This document shows, piece after piece, positions 8,188 to 18,945 of a DNA stretch of 64,000 nucleotides. The first letter of the stretch is position 1, and each line of letters begins with the position of its first letter. The notes below the pieces were generated by a model. The model did not search any database. It worked only from the letters and a program-made list of their open reading frames with translations, and was not told the DNA's origin. The position numbers and the translations under genes were made by a program. The stretch is from Pseudomonas putida (GTDB lineage Bacteria; Pseudomonadota; Gammaproteobacteria; Pseudomonadales; Pseudomonadaceae): the NCBI RefSeq assembly GCF_002906855.1, contig NZ_MINI01000038.1:186001-250000 (forward strand), given 5' to 3'.

Positions 8188-9981
8188 TCATTCGTCCACA
8201 CGGACTTCTCGGAACATGCCCATTTCCATGTGGAACAGTAGGTGACAGTGATAGGCCCAACGTCCCAAGGCATCTGCGGTGACGCGATAGCTTCGTTTTG
8301 AGCCAGGTGGCATGTCGATGGTGTGCTTGCGAACCATGAAGTTGCCGTTCTCGTCCTCCAGATCACTCCACATACCGTGGAGATGGATGGGGTGAGTCAT
8401 CATGGTGTCGTTGACCAAGGTGATGCGAAGACGCTCGCCATATTTCAACCGCAGCGGTTCAGCGTCGGAGAATTTGATACCGTCGAACGACCACGCGAAC
8501 TTCTCCATGTGGCCGGTAAGGTGCAGTTCGATTGTCCGTCCAGGCTCTCGACCATCGGGATCGATGAAGGTGCTCCGCAAATCGGCGTAGGTCAGCACTC
8601 GGCGTCCGTTGTTGCGCAGGCCAATTCCCGGATCGTTCAGCTTCGGGGTCGGCGACATGGTCTGCATATCGACCAACGGGTTGTTGGTCTCGGAAGCTGG
8701 ATGGCTCTGCATTGCACCGCTCATGCCGGCCATGCCCTCATGACCCATGCCAGCCATCTTGCTGTGGTCCATGCCGGCCATGCTGCCATGGTCCATGCCA
8801 GCCATCTTGCTGTGGTCCATGCCGGCCATGCTGCCGTGATCCATTCCGCCCATGCTGCCGTGGTCCATGCCCATGTCGCTCATGGCGATGATCGGGCGCG
8901 GATCTACCTCCGGCACGGGCGCTTGCAAGCCTTCACGAACTGCCAGGGTGCCTCGGGAGTACCCGGTACGGTCCATGGACTGCGCGAAGATCGTATAGGC
9001 CTGCTCGGTTTCAGGTTCGACGATGACATCGTAGGTTTCCGCAACGGCGATCCGGAACTCATCGACCGATACGGGTTTGACGTACTGGCCGTCGGCAGCC
9101 ACAACCGTCATCTTCAGCCCAGGAATCCGGACATCGAAATAGGTCATGGCCGAGCCGTTGATAAAGCGCAGGCGGATTTTCTCGCCGGGCTTGAAGATTC
9201 CCGTCCAGTTGCCGTTCGGAGCCTGGCCGTTCATGAGGTAGGTGTAGGTATACCCGCTCACGTCAGCGAGGTCGGTGGGGCTCATCTTCATTTCAGCCCA
9301 CATCTTCCGATCCGCTACAGCGGCCGACCAGCCTTTCTCGCTCACATCGTCAACGAAGTCGCCAACTGTGCGCTTGTGGAAGTTGTAGTAGTCAGATTGC
9401 TGCTTGAGTTTGGAGAGCACCCGCGCCGGGTCTTCATCCGTCCAATCGCTGAGCATGACGACGTAATCGCGGTCATACACAAACGGCTCGGGATCTTTGG
9501 CATCGATCACCAGAGCACCATAAACGCCGGACTGTTCCTGGAAGCCAGAGTGGCTGTGATACCAGTAAGTACCGTTTTGGTGGACCTTGAACTTGTATTC
9601 GTACATGCCATCGGGAGCGATGCCGTGGAAGCTCAAGCCCGGCACACCGTCCATGTTGGCGGGCAGGATGATGCCGTGCCAGTGAATGGAGGTGTCCTGT
9701 TTCAACCGGTTGCGTACGCGCAGCGTCACGGTGTCGCCTTCGCGCCATCGCAGGATTGGCCCTGGCACGGAGCCGTTGATGGCCATGGCCGTACGAGCTG
9801 AGCCCGTGATGTTGACGGGCAGGTCACCGATATACAGATCGAAGTCCGTGCCGCTGAGCACGTTCGGTTGGCCAGGGCTGGTCACGGCCCAGACCGGCGC
9901 GCGCCACATGCCGAGCCCACCCAGAAGTCCGGTAGCGGCCAGGCCTTTGACGAAAGATCGTCTCGTGGTTTTGCTTTGCAT
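8188..9981 (-). CDS. copA: CopA periplasmic multicopper oxidase
   Basis: This 597-residue protein begins with a twin-arginine signal (TTRRSFVKGLAATGLLGG) for export of the folded enzyme. The three cupredoxin domains show the expected copper ligands: HWHG, WYHSHSGFQ, HPIHLHG and a C-terminal HCHLLFHMEMGMF. Between domains 2 and 3 is a Met/His repeat region (about 370-416) with alternating MDHGSM and MDHSKM units, typical of CopA rather than CueO. It oxidises and sequesters periplasmic copper. It heads the copA-copG unit and has a perfect cop box about 160 bp upstream. Confidence 0.93.
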   Translation of the reverse strand: MQSKTTRRSFVKGLAATGLLGGLGMWRAPVWAVTSPGQPNVLSGTDFDLYIGDLPVNITGSARTAMAINGSVPGPILRWREGDTVTLRVRNRLKQDTSIHWHGIILPANMDGVPGLSFHGIAPDGMYEYKFKVHQNGTYWYHSHSGFQEQSGVYGALVIDAKDPEPFVYDRDYVVMLSDWTDEDPARVLSKLKQQSDYYNFHKRTVGDFVDDVSEKGWSAAVADRKMWAEMKMSPTDLADVSGYTYTYLMNGQAPNGNWTGIFKPGEKIRLRFINGSAMTYFDVRIPGLKMTVVAADGQYVKPVSVDEFRIAVAETYDVIVEPETEQAYTIFAQSMDRTGYSRGTLAVREGLQAPVPEVDPRPIIAMSDMGMDHGSMGGMDHGSMAGMDHSKMAGMDHGSMAGMDHSKMAGMGHEGMAGMSGAMQSHPASETNNPLVDMQTMSPTPKLNDPGIGLRNNGRRVLTYADLRSTFIDPDGREPGRTIELHLTGHMEKFAWSFDGIKFSDAEPLRLKYGERLRITLVNDTMMTHPIHLHGMWSDLEDENGNFMVRKHTIDMPPGSKRSYRVTADALGRWAYHCHLLFHMEMGMFREVRVDE

Positions 9982-10141
9982 GCCGTTGCGTCCAGTCAGG
10001 TAGATCGCTGATATCCAGGCTGCTCGATGGCGCAGCCCTTGGGTTCATTGGAGCTCTCACCAGTCTCGTAGACTTTTGCCACTGCGCGAGGCTGATGAGA
10101 GGCCGTAGTCTGAAACTGCCATAGTTCAGATTCCGGGGTGA

Positions 10142-10155
10142 TTACATTTCTGTAA
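10142..10155. promoter_or_regulatory. Cop box upstream of copA
   Basis: TTACA-TTTC-TGTAA is a perfect dyad, and its reverse complement is identical to the box at 19351-19364. It lies in the 180-bp copA leader, just past the stop of the PtrA-type gene, so copA can be transcribed independently of that gene. Confidence 0.85.
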
Positions 10156-10162
10156 GCTCGGA

Positions 10163-10369
10163 TCAGCAGCTCTCGTGGCCCGCGTGCTTGCCGGACTGGG
10201 CGGCGACTGGCGCCTGCTCTTTCTTCTCCTGCGCAACCTGGTAGGCTTGCATGGAGCTTTGGCGAGCCGCTTCCATCCGCGCAAAGGTCCGGTCCGCGCC
10301 GCCCTCTGCCAGGGCGATGCCTGCCATGCCGAAGGTAACGATCATCACAATTGCTTTGACCATGTTCAT
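10163..10369 (-). CDS. PtrA-type small periplasmic copper-response protein
   Basis: This 68-residue precursor has a signal peptide (MVKAIVMIVTFGMAGIALA) followed by the PtrA N-terminal motif AEGGADRTFARMEAARQSSM and a His/Cys end (HAGHESC) that could bind copper. The start of the mature protein resembles that of the product at 4759-5091, so the island carries two members of this family. In P. aeruginosa ptrA lies next to copRS and is copper-induced; the same neighbourhood is seen here. It is divergent from copR, and the shared 165-bp spacer holds a degenerate cop box. Confidence 0.75.
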   Translation of the reverse strand: MNMVKAIVMIVTFGMAGIALAEGGADRTFARMEAARQSSMQAYQVAQEKKEQAPVAAQSGKHAGHESC

Positions 10370-10458
10370 CTGAAGATCCTCAGTGGCTTCTGCGCCTCAT
10401 GGCGTCAGGTACAGGGTCAAGTTAGCCTCGCGGTGCTGTCAGAAAACTGAGCTCGACA

Positions 10459-10472
10459 TTACTTTTCCGTCA
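10459..10472. promoter_or_regulatory. Degenerate cop box in the copR/ptrA-like intergenic region
   Basis: TTACTTTTCCGTCA matches the box TTACATTTCTGTAA at 11 of 14 positions, including the 5-4-5 spacing. It is about 62 bp before copR and about 90 bp before the divergent PtrA-type gene, so it may serve autoregulation of copRS. Confidence 0.45.
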
Positions 10473-10534
10473 GCTTCTGGTTGGGCGTCTTTTTTCCTGC
10501 AAACTGGAGATGCACCCCGCGTGGATGAGAGCAG

Positions 10535-11212
10535 ATGAAATTACTCGTAGCCGAAGATGAGCCGAAAACCGGTGTCTACCTCCAGCAAGGCTTGACAGAA
10601 GCTGGCTTCACCGTTGACCGGGTGATGACAGGCACTGACGCCCTGCAACAGGCGCAGAGCGAAGTGTATGACTTGCTAATTCTCGACGTGATGATGCCGG
10701 GGCTTGATGGCTGGGAGGTCCTGCGCAAGATCCGTGCAGCGGCTAAGGATGTACCGGTCCTTTTCTTGACGGCCCGTGATGGCGTAGACGATCGTGTGAA
10801 AGGTTTGGAGCTGGGCGCTGATGATTACCTGGTGAAGCCCTTCGCATTCTCGGAGCTGCTGGCTCGGGTTCGCACGTTGCTGCGCAGAGGCAACGGTGCT
10901 TCTGCTCAAACCACCATGAAGATGGCAGACCTTGAGGTGGACCTGCTCAAGCGTCGGGCTACGCGAAACGGCAAGCGGATCGACCTTACCGCCAAGGAAT
11001 TTTCCCTATTGGAGCTGCTCATGCGCCGACGCGGCGAGGTGCTCCCCAAGTCGCTGATCGCTTCTCAGGTCTGGGACATGAACTTCGACAGTGACACCAA
11101 CGTGATCGAGGTCGCGATTCGCCGACTGCGGGCCAAGATTGATGACGACTTCGCGCCAAAGCTCATCCATACCGCCCGAGGCATGGGCTACATGATGGAT
11201 GTGCCCGAGTAA
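10535..11212 (+). CDS. copR: CopR OmpR-type copper response regulator
   Basis: This 225-residue protein has a receiver domain with the acidic pair AEDE near the start, the phospho-acceptor in [13 protein letters not shown] (about residue 51) and the conserved Lys in DYLVKPFAF (about 101). A winged-helix DNA-binding domain follows, with [16 protein letters not shown] and the recognition-helix region [15 protein letters not shown]. Its stop overlaps the copS start (TAATG). It is expected to bind the cop boxes at 4678, 10142, 10459 and 19351 and so link the island's copper units. Confidence 0.92.
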   Translation: MKLLVAEDEPKTGVYLQQGLTEAGFTVDRVMTGTDALQQAQSEVYDLLILDVMMPGLDGWEVLRKIRAAAKDVPVLFLTARDGVDDRVKGLELGADDYLVKPFAFSELLARVRTLLRRGNGASAQTTMKMADLEVDLLKRRATRNGKRIDLTAKEFSLLELLMRRRGEVLPKSLIASQVWDMNFDSDTNVIEVAIRRLRAKIDDDFAPKLIHTARGMGYMMDVPE

Positions 11213-12612
11213 TGCGCCCACAATCATCGCTCGTCAAGCGACTGACCCTGATGTTCATGTTCGCGGTGACTGCTGTCTTGGTCGTTGCCGGCGTGGCTTT
11301 CTACGGACTCAGCCAACACCATTTCCGGATGCTGGATGAGCAGGCACTCTCCGAAAAGCTGGAGTCAACGCGTCATATCCTGTCCATCTCAGCAGCGCGA
11401 GGCGGGCTCGACGATCAGGAGCAGCAGCTGCGGGCGTTGCTCGGCGCACATCAGGATCTTTCGGCGAAAATCACCAAAACTGACGGAACGGTCCTTTTTT
11501 CAGAACCCAAGGCTTCACAAATTCCTGAGCAGTTCGAGCAGGCGCACCGGGGCGCAGTTTGGGAATGGCAGGATGAAGCGCAGAACTTCCGGGGTATCAC
11601 CGCCCAGTTAATCATCGCGGGTGAGCCGGAACCGGTGACGGCCGTGCTGATGCTCGATGTCACCACTCACGCGCATTTCTTTATCACCCTGCAATGGTGG
11701 TTCGGCATCGGCTTGGTGATCAGCGCGATTGTGAGCGCAGGCTTGGGCTGGGTCGTTGCCAAGAGTGGGCTTCGGCCTGTTGGACAAATCACCAAAGTGG
11801 CCACCGGGATGTCGGCAAGATCGCTCCGCGAGCGCATTCCGCTGGAGCCCGTACCGCTAGAGCTTCAGGAGCTCATCCTGTCTTTCAACGGGATGCTGGG
11901 ACGGTTGGAGGATGCATTCGTTCGGTTGTCCAACTTTTCTGCCGATATCGCTCACGAGTTGAGAACGCCGGTCAGCAACCTACTGACCCATACCGAAGTG
12001 GTGCTCACCAAGAAGCGTGACCTGGATGCCTATGAGGAAAACCTCTATTCGAATCTGGAGGACCTTAAGCGCATGTCGCGCATGATCGATGACATGCTTT
12101 TCCTTGCCAAGGCGGATAACGGTCTCATCGTGCCCGAGCAGGTCGATGTGGACCTCTCCGAACTGGTATCCAAGCTGTTCGAGTACTACCAGTTCCTGGC
12201 CGAGGACCGGAGCATTCAGATGACCCTACAAGGTCGTGGCAAGGTTCGTGGCGATCGCCTGATGATTGACCGAGCGCTTTCCAACCTTTTATCGAACGCG
12301 TTGCGCTACACCCCGGAAGGCAACGAGATATCAGTGCAGATCGAGCAAACACGTGAAAACGTGACGTTGTCCATACGTAACAGCGGAGTAACCATCGATC
12401 CTCAGCACATTGGCAAGATCTTCGACCGGTTCTATCGGGCTGATCCAGCCAGACGCGAAGGTGGACCAAGCAATGCAGGTCTGGGCCTGTCGATAACACG
12501 CTCCATCATCGAGGCTCACAGCGGACGAATTTGGTGTACTTCAGCGGAGGGATTCACAACCTTTTACATCAGCCTTCCAGCCTCCAAGCGGTTGATTGGT
12601 GAAGCCTCTTAA
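11212..12612 (+). CDS. copS: CopS heavy-metal sensor histidine kinase
   Basis: This 466-residue inner-membrane kinase has two membrane segments (about 13-32 and 160-182) bracketing a periplasmic sensor loop. A HAMP linker follows, then the phosphorylated His in FSADIAHELRTPVSNLL, an N box (NLLSNALRYTPEG) and a G box (GLGLSIT). The layout matches the CusS/CopS heavy-metal kinase family. It overlaps copR by one base and is co-transcribed with it. Confidence 0.92.
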   Translation: MRPQSSLVKRLTLMFMFAVTAVLVVAGVAFYGLSQHHFRMLDEQALSEKLESTRHILSISAARGGLDDQEQQLRALLGAHQDLSAKITKTDGTVLFSEPKASQIPEQFEQAHRGAVWEWQDEAQNFRGITAQLIIAGEPEPVTAVLMLDVTTHAHFFITLQWWFGIGLVISAIVSAGLGWVVAKSGLRPVGQITKVATGMSARSLRERIPLEPVPLELQELILSFNGMLGRLEDAFVRLSNFSADIAHELRTPVSNLLTHTEVVLTKKRDLDAYEENLYSNLEDLKRMSRMIDDMLFLAKADNGLIVPEQVDVDLSELVSKLFEYYQFLAEDRSIQMTLQGRGKVRGDRLMIDRALSNLLSNALRYTPEGNEISVQIEQTRENVTLSIRNSGVTIDPQHIGKIFDRFYRADPARREGGPSNAGLGLSITRSIIEAHSGRIWCTSAEGFTTFYISLPASKRLIGEAS

Positions 12613-12648
12613 TGCTGAATTCATCCCGGTAACCTATACTCGCCCATC

Positions 12649-12996
12649 ATGAAACGCTTCATTCGACTGCTCACCATCCTGATGCTTATCGTGGCGCTTC
12701 CGCTTAACGGGATGGCGGGCATCGATTCGGCGACTGAACCTTGTCCAATGCAGACCATGGGCATGGAAATGATGGCGGGCATGGACCATGACTGCTGCCA
12801 GGACCAAGAGCCGGGCAAGACTGGTGACCATGCCAAATCCTGCAAGGTAGGCCAGGAGTGCAGAACTGCCAGCACAGTGCAGCTCAGCTTCCTGACGCCT
12901 GGACTGACCTATGCCAAGCCACGACCTGCCGATACCTACGCTGTAGGCATAGCAACAGGTTCTCCCCCCGATCCATGGCGTCCTCCCCGCGTCTGA
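12649..12996 (+). CDS. Small secreted Cys/Met-rich protein ahead of cusCBA (CzcI-like?)
   Basis: This 115-residue precursor has a signal peptide ending near NGMAG. It then shows a metal-binding look: CPMQTMGMEMMAGMDHDCC plus two further Cys residues, and a Pro-rich end PDPWRPPRV. Small secreted proteins with a similar Pro-rich end (CzcI type) often precede RND metal-efflux operons and may buffer or sense metal. It sits 36 bp after copS and about 86 bp before cusC. The family is not certain. Confidence 0.55.
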   Translation: MKRFIRLLTILMLIVALPLNGMAGIDSATEPCPMQTMGMEMMAGMDHDCCQDQEPGKTGDHAKSCKVGQECRTASTVQLSFLTPGLTYAKPRPADTYAVGIATGSPPDPWRPPRV

Positions 12997-13082
12997 CTCC
13001 CTCTTAATTTCACACCATCGTTCTGCCTAGCAGCGGGCCGATGGCACGCGCCTGGGCGCTGATCTTTCGAGGAATCATTCTC

Positions 13083-14333
13083 ATGACTCCCCAACGTTTT
13101 CAGGGACGAACTTCCACTGCCGTCCTTTTCATACTGCTGCCGGCTGTCTCAGCACAGGCTGCAACGCTGTCGCTGGATGAAGCGCTGCAACTGGCTGAAC
13201 GCAACGCTCCCTCTCTACAAGCCCGCCAGGAGCAGGCATCAGCTGCGCGCAACTTAGTCATTCCAGCGGGCGAACTACCCGACCCGCGCTTGAATCTTGG
13301 GGTACAAAACCTGCCGATTGAAGGCGCTGATCGCTGGAGCATGAACAGAGACTTCATGACCATGCAGGTGGTTGGCCTGTCCCAGGACGTACCGAACCGG
13401 GACAAGCGTAAAGCTCGCGTAGAGACAGCTCAGGCCACGGTCGAGCGAGCCGATGCTGAGGCGGTCTTCGAGCGCCTGAAGATTCGAGCGGCAACCGCGC
13501 AGGCTTGGGTTAATGCGTACACCGTGCAGCGAAAACTTGAACAGTTCGACGCTTTCTACAAAGAAAACCAGCTGCTGGCTTCTACGGTGCGGGCGCGCCT
13601 GGCCGGAGGCGCAGGCTCGACGGCCGATACGCTGGCTCCGAAACAGGAATTGGCGCAGTTGGACGAGCAGAAGGATGTTTTATTGAGTCAGGCAGCTCAA
13701 GCGCGATCCGCGCTGAAGCGCTGGATTGGGCAGGACGCCGAAGTAGGGGCGCCGACGTTCCCACTCTGGCCTGTAGACGCAGCTGAATACCTGCACTCCG
13801 TACATGCCCATCCGGAGCTCAATACCTACAACGCCATGACACGCGAGGCGCAAGCCCAGGTACACCAGGCCCAGGCAGAAAAGAAGTCGGATTGGTCTTG
13901 GGGGGTGGATTATCAGCGTCGTGGCCCGGACTTCAGCAACATGGTCAGCCTGCAAGTCAGCTTCCAGTTGCCGTTGTTCACCGGCTCCCGGCAAGACCCG
14001 ATGATTGCGGCGCGACGCGCACAAGTTCGCCAGTTGGAGGATGAGCAGGATGCAGCCCTGCGCGAGCATCAAGCCCAGCTTGAAACAGACCTTGCCGAGT
14101 ACCAACGTTTGCAGCGGGCGGTGCGGCGCAGTCGCGAGACGCTTCTACCTCTGGCCGAGGACCGGGTACGCCTCGCTCTGGCGGACTACCGCGCCGGTAA
14201 GTCGCCGTTGAGTGAAGTGCTGTCGGCACGTCGGCAACGCGTGGAAGCGCTGTTACAGGATGTGGATCTGCAAGGACAGTTGGCTGCAACAGCAGCGCGT
14301 CTGCATTTCGTATATGGAGAGGTGCGGGCATGA
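13083..14333 (+). CDS. cusC: CusC/CzcC-type outer-membrane efflux channel (TolC family)
   Basis: This 416-residue protein has a signal peptide ending AQAATLSLDEALQLAERN, the hallmark entry into the TolC/OEP repeat, then two long helical halves with DPRLNLGVQNLP and DYRAGKSPLSEVL. It forms the exit duct of the copper/silver tripartite pump. ATG at 13083 is preferred to 13041 because a GAGGAA element precedes it and the signal peptide follows. Its stop overlaps the cusB start (ATGA). Confidence 0.88.
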   Translation: MTPQRFQGRTSTAVLFILLPAVSAQAATLSLDEALQLAERNAPSLQARQEQASAARNLVIPAGELPDPRLNLGVQNLPIEGADRWSMNRDFMTMQVVGLSQDVPNRDKRKARVETAQATVERADAEAVFERLKIRAATAQAWVNAYTVQRKLEQFDAFYKENQLLASTVRARLAGGAGSTADTLAPKQELAQLDEQKDVLLSQAAQARSALKRWIGQDAEVGAPTFPLWPVDAAEYLHSVHAHPELNTYNAMTREAQAQVHQAQAEKKSDWSWGVDYQRRGPDFSNMVSLQVSFQLPLFTGSRQDPMIAARRAQVRQLEDEQDAALREHQAQLETDLAEYQRLQRAVRRSRETLLPLAEDRVRLALADYRAGKSPLSEVLSARRQRVEALLQDVDLQGQLAATAARLHFVYGEVRA

Positions 14334-15790
14334 GGAATAGGTCGATTGGTTTGGTTGTGGCTGCTGCCCTTGCTATTGGAGCAGGCGCGGGCTTCTGGCT
14401 AGGAGGACGGGGCACGGTTACCCCATCGCAGCCAGTAGGTGAGCAAAAAGCGCTGTACTGGTACGACCCGATGTATCCCCAGCAGCATTTCCCGGCACCC
14501 GGAAAGTCGCCGTTCATGGACATGCCGCTCGTGCCCAAGTATTCAGACGAGACGGATGACAAGGGGCAGCCTGCGGTTCAGGTCTCGGCTGGGCTCCAGC
14601 AAAATCTCGGGATGCGATTGGCAACGGTGATGGCTGGCAGGCTTGAACGATCCCTGAGCGTGAGCGGCGTTCTGGCGTTCGACGAACGCGACTTCAGCGT
14701 GTTGCAGGCCCGTACTGGCGGTTACGTCGAACGCGTATATGGCCGGGCGGCGGGGGATATAGTTGCTAAAGGGGCTCCCCTAGCCGATGTGCTGACCCCG
14801 GAGTGGGCTGGTTTGCAGGAGGAATATCTGGCGTTGCGGCATTCCGGCGACGCTCAGCTGACGGCGGCGGCACGACAGCGGCTCCTGCTCTCCGGCATGC
14901 CGGTCTACCTGATCAACCGGGTCGCGAGCACTGGAAAGGTACAGCTCTCGGTCACACTTTCCGCGCCCACTGCCGGTGTCATCCAGGTTCTCGATCTGCG
15001 ACCCGGCATGACGCTGACGCCGGGGACTACCTTGGCAAGGATCAACGGAGTGGCCAACGTCTGGCTGGAAGCCGCTGTGCCAGAAGCCCAGGCTCAAGGC
15101 CTGCGCGAAGGCCAGCCTGTGCAAGCGCAATTGCCAGCTTTCCCAGGCGATCCGGTACCGGGCAAGTTGACCGCGCTGTTGGCTGATGCCGATTTGCAAA
15201 GCCGCACGTTGCGCCTGCGTATCGAGTTGCCCAACCCGGATGGACGGCTTCGTCCTGGGATGACCGCTCAAGTGGCTCTCAATCCCGGCGTGTCTTCCGA
15301 GCAGAGCCTCTTGGTGCCTGCCGAGGCGGTCATACGCACCGGCAAGCGGGATCTGGTGATGCTGGCTGAAGAAGGTGGTCGCTTCCGACCGGTGGAAGTT
15401 GTGTTGGGTCAGGAGAGCAAGGGGCAAGTTGCGGTGTTGCAGGGCCTTCAGGCAGGTCAGCGCATCGTCGCGTCGGGGCAATTCCTACTGGACTCCGAAG
15501 CTAATTTGAAAGGCATCGAAGCGGCGACGGCGCCAGACGTTCAGCCAAAAGCGGGGCCCGCCTTACATGAAGCGAACGGCCGTATCGTGCAGATAGATGG
15601 AGCCCAGCTCACCGTTGACCATGGTCCCTTCCTCACCCTGGGTATGCCTGGGATGACCATGACCTTCCCGGTGGCTGATCAGTCGCTCCTTGATGGCCTC
15701 AAGGTCGGTGCACAGATTCGCTTTGGCATACGCGAACGCGACGAGGGCATGGTGGTTGAGCAGATCAAAGTGTTGGAGGGCCAACCATGA
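14330..15790 (+). CDS. cusB: CusB-type periplasmic adaptor with fused CusF-like domain
   Basis: This 486-residue membrane-fusion protein has an N-terminal membrane anchor and a heavy-metal-binding motif ([12 protein letters not shown], then [13 protein letters not shown]) characteristic of CusB. The usual barrel-sandwich and beta-barrel parts follow ([22 protein letters not shown] region and [14 protein letters not shown]). From about residue 405 to the end is a CusF-like copper-binding domain ([11 protein letters not shown]). The fused chaperone domain means this operon encodes CusF twice, here and at 18942. It overlaps cusC and cusA by four bases each. Confidence 0.9.
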   Translation: MRNRSIGLVVAAALAIGAGAGFWLGGRGTVTPSQPVGEQKALYWYDPMYPQQHFPAPGKSPFMDMPLVPKYSDETDDKGQPAVQVSAGLQQNLGMRLATVMAGRLERSLSVSGVLAFDERDFSVLQARTGGYVERVYGRAAGDIVAKGAPLADVLTPEWAGLQEEYLALRHSGDAQLTAAARQRLLLSGMPVYLINRVASTGKVQLSVTLSAPTAGVIQVLDLRPGMTLTPGTTLARINGVANVWLEAAVPEAQAQGLREGQPVQAQLPAFPGDPVPGKLTALLADADLQSRTLRLRIELPNPDGRLRPGMTAQVALNPGVSSEQSLLVPAEAVIRTGKRDLVMLAEEGGRFRPVEVVLGQESKGQVAVLQGLQAGQRIVASGQFLLDSEANLKGIEAATAPDVQPKAGPALHEANGRIVQIDGAQLTVDHGPFLTLGMPGMTMTFPVADQSLLDGLKVGAQIRFGIRERDEGMVVEQIKVLEGQP

Positions 15791-18700
15791 TTGCCAAACT
15801 GATCCGCTGGTCGGTAGGCAACCGGGTACTGGTGCTGCTTGCTACGCTGTTTCTGGTGGCATGGGGCTTCGTCTCGGTGCGCAGTCTGCCAATCGACGCC
15901 TTGCCCGACCTGTCGGATGTACAGGTGATCATCCGCACGTCCTACCCAGGTCAGGCTCCTCAGATCGTTGAGAATCAGGTGACCTATCCGCTGACCACCA
16001 CAATGCTCTCGGTTCCGGAGGCCAAAACGGTACGCGGCTTCTCCGCCTTCGGTGACAGCTTCGTCTACGTGCTGTTCGAGGACGGCACCGATCTGTATTG
16101 GGCGCGCTCTCGGGTTCTTGAGTACCTGAGCCAGGCACAATCGCGATTACCTGCGGCAGCCAAGCCGGTACTCGGACCGGACGCCACCGGAGTCGGGTGG
16201 ATTTATCAGTATGCGCTGGTCGATCGCAACGGTGGCCATGACCTGTCGCAACTGCGCAGCCTGCAGGACTGGTTCCTGCGCTATGAGCTCAAGACCCTGC
16301 CGGATGTCGCTGAGGTGGCCACCATCGGCGGTATGGTCAAGCAATACCAAGTCCTCCTCGATCCGCTTCGCATGGCCAGCCTCGGTATCACCCAAGCTGA
16401 GGTGATAGAGGCTATAGGTAAGGCCAACCAAGAGACCGGCGGTGGTGTGCTGGAGCAAGGCGAAGCAGAATTCATGGTTCGTGCGGCCGGCTACCTAGGA
16501 TCGCTGGACGATTTCAGAGCGATCCCTCTGCGACTGGCTACCAAGGGCGTGCCGGTGAACTTAGGCGATGTCGCTACGGTGCAGATAGGTCCGGAAGCCC
16601 GCAGAGGCATAGGTGAACTGGACGGCCTCGGTGAAGCCGTAGGTGGAGTGGTTATCCTGCGCAGCGGCAAGAATGCTCGTGAGGCCATCGCGCACGTCAA
16701 GGCCAAGCTCGAAACCCTGAAGAAAGGCCTGCCTGCCGGGGTGGAGCTTGTCACCGTCTACGACCGCAGCCAGCTGATCGACCGTGCTGTGGAGAACCTC
16801 AGTCACAAACTGGTCGAGGAGTTTGTGGTAGTGGCGTTGGTATGCGCAGCGTTTCTCTGGCACCTGCGCTCGTCGCTGGTGGCCATCGTGTCGCTGCCCG
16901 TGGGAATCCTGATTGCGCTGATCGTCATGCGTCATCAGGGTATCAACGCCAACATCATGTCCCTTGGCGGAATCGCTATTGCCATCGGTGCAATGGTGGA
17001 CGCTGCCGTGGTCATGATCGAGAACGCCCACAAACGTGTAGAGGCCTGGCATGCCCAGCATCCTGGTCAACCTTTGCGGGGCGAAGCGCATTGGAACGTA
17101 ATGACGGAGGCGGCCGTCGAGGTTGGACCAGCGCTGTTCTTCAGCCTCATGATCATCACGCTCTCGTTCATCCCGGTGTTCACGCTGCAAGCCCAGGAGG
17201 GCCGCCTCTTTGCCCCCCTGGCCTTTACCAAGACCTACGCGATGGCAGCGGCGGCTGCGCTATCGGTGACCCTGATACCGGTGCTGATGGGGTATTGGAT
17301 CAGAGGGCCACTGCCTGCGGAACAGAGCAACCCGCTCAACCGGGGCCTCATCCGGCTGTACCGTCCGGCATTGGAGGTCGTCCTGCGCCGGCCCTTGCTT
17401 ACCCTCGCTGGAGCATTGCTCATCCTGCTCAGCAGTCTGTGGCCCTTGAACCATCTGGGTGGCGAGTTTCTTCCCCCACTTGATGAAGGTGATCTGCTCT
17501 ACATGCCTTCAGCCTTGCCTGGACTCTCCGCGCAGAAAGCTTCAGAGCTGTTGCAGCGAACGGATCGCTTGATTCGTACAGTCCCCGAGGTAGCCAGCGT
17601 CTTTGGTAAGGCCGGCCGCGCCGAATCGGCCACTGACCCTGCACCGCTGGAGATGTTCGAGACCACCGTGCGGCTCAAGCCCAAGAGTGAATGGCGTCCA
17701 GGTATGACCACTGAGAAGCTAATCGAAGAGCTTGACCGTATCGTGCGTGTGCCTGGGCTCACCAATATCTGGATTCCGCCTATCCGCAATCGGATTGACA
17801 TGCTGGCAACCGGCATCAAGAGTCCGATCGGCGTCAAGGTTGCCGGCAGCGATCTGAACCAGATAGACCGGGCTACCCTTGCTGTGGAGCGGGCAGCGAA
17901 AAAGGTGCCTGGAGTGACTTCGGCCCTGGCAGAGCGTTTGACTGGCGGTCGCTACATTGATTTGGACATCGACCGCCATGCCGCTGCGCGTTATGGCCTG
18001 AACATTACCGACGTACAGGCTATTGTCGCCGGTGCCATAGGTGGCGAAACCATTGGGGAAACGGTTGAAGGGTTAGCTCGCTATCCCATTAGCGTGCGCT
18101 ATCCACGAGAATGGCGTGATTCCGTGGAGGGGTTGCGTCAGCTGCCGATCTACACGTCTCAGGGGGGCCAGCTGACGCTTGGCACCGTGGCTCGCATACA
18201 TATTGCCGATGGCCCGCCCATGCTCAAGAGCGAGAATGCTCGCCCCTCGGGCTGGGTGTACATCGATGTGCGCGGCAGAGACCTATCGTCTGTTGTGGCA
18301 GACCTGCGGCAGGTGATCGACACCGAGGTAAAGCTCGATCCGGGCATGAGCTTGAGTTACTCCGGGCAGTTCGAATACTTGGAGCGCGCTAACGCACGCC
18401 TGGCCTGGGTGGTGCCGGCGACGCTGGCCATCATCTTCGTGCTGCTCTACCTGACTTTTGGGCGCCTCGGTGAGGCGCTACTCATCATGGGCACGCTACC
18501 GTTCGCGCTAACCGGAGGCGTTTGGCTGCTGTACCTGCTGGGCTACAACCTGTCGGTGGCCACAGGCGTTGGTTTCATTGCCTTGGCCGGCGTAGCTGCG
18601 GAGTTTGGGGTGATCATGCTCATTTACCTGAATAACGCTTGGGCTGAGCGTCAGGCCAGTGGCGAAACCACACGAGCAGCGCTGCTCGGCGCAATCCGTG

Positions 18701-18945
18701 AGGGTGCGGTGCAGCGCATCAGACCCAAGGCAATGACCGTGGCAGTCATCGTTGCAGGCCTGCTGCCCATCCTCTGGAGCAGCGGTACCGGCAGCGAGGT
18801 CATGAGTCGCATCGCGGTGCCCATGGTCGGCGGCATGCTAACCGCTCCGTTGCTCTCCCTGTTTGTAATACCTGCGGCGTACTGGCTGATCCGTCGCCGC
18901 GAACTTACTGTCACTACCCCCAACCCCTCAGGAGAAAACCAATGA
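15787..18945 (+). CDS. cusA: CusA heavy-metal-efflux RND pump
   Basis: This 1052-residue inner-membrane antiporter shows the RND layout: a first membrane helix, a large periplasmic loop beginning [19 protein letters not shown], a bundle of helices with [22 protein letters not shown] (proton-relay acidic residue), a second periplasmic loop and five more helices. Met-lined copper export sites are typical of this HME subfamily; [14 protein letters not shown] is a diagnostic CusA/CzcA stretch. It is coupled by ATGA overlaps to cusB and cusF, so the four genes are one operon exporting Cu(I)/Ag(I). Confidence 0.93.
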   Translation: MIAKLIRWSVGNRVLVLLATLFLVAWGFVSVRSLPIDALPDLSDVQVIIRTSYPGQAPQIVENQVTYPLTTTMLSVPEAKTVRGFSAFGDSFVYVLFEDGTDLYWARSRVLEYLSQAQSRLPAAAKPVLGPDATGVGWIYQYALVDRNGGHDLSQLRSLQDWFLRYELKTLPDVAEVATIGGMVKQYQVLLDPLRMASLGITQAEVIEAIGKANQETGGGVLEQGEAEFMVRAAGYLGSLDDFRAIPLRLATKGVPVNLGDVATVQIGPEARRGIGELDGLGEAVGGVVILRSGKNAREAIAHVKAKLETLKKGLPAGVELVTVYDRSQLIDRAVENLSHKLVEEFVVVALVCAAFLWHLRSSLVAIVSLPVGILIALIVMRHQGINANIMSLGGIAIAIGAMVDAAVVMIENAHKRVEAWHAQHPGQPLRGEAHWNVMTEAAVEVGPALFFSLMIITLSFIPVFTLQAQEGRLFAPLAFTKTYAMAAAAALSVTLIPVLMGYWIRGPLPAEQSNPLNRGLIRLYRPALEVVLRRPLLTLAGALLILLSSLWPLNHLGGEFLPPLDEGDLLYMPSALPGLSAQKASELLQRTDRLIRTVPEVASVFGKAGRAESATDPAPLEMFETTVRLKPKSEWRPGMTTEKLIEELDRIVRVPGLTNIWIPPIRNRIDMLATGIKSPIGVKVAGSDLNQIDRATLAVERAAKKVPGVTSALAERLTGGRYIDLDIDRHAAARYGLNITDVQAIVAGAIGGETIGETVEGLARYPISVRYPREWRDSVEGLRQLPIYTSQGGQLTLGTVARIHIADGPPMLKSENARPSGWVYIDVRGRDLSSVVADLRQVIDTEVKLDPGMSLSYSGQFEYLERANARLAWVVPATLAIIFVLLYLTFGRLGEALLIMGTLPFALTGGVWLLYLLGYNLSVATGVGFIALAGVAAEFGVIMLIYLNNAWAERQASGETTRAALLGAIREGAVQRIRPKAMTVAVIVAGLLPILWSSGTGSEVMSRIAVPMVGGMLTAPLLSLFVIPAAYWLIRRRELTVTTPNPSGENQ

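Noticed and set aside
8690..8880. Short tandem repeats that could be taken for CRISPR or VNTR
   Set aside because: They encode MDHGSM/MDHSKM copper-binding repeats of CopA; no spacers and no cas genes.
8323..9801. 492-codon plus-strand frame across copA
   Set aside because: Antisense shadow of copA, His/Val-rich low-complexity product, no family match.
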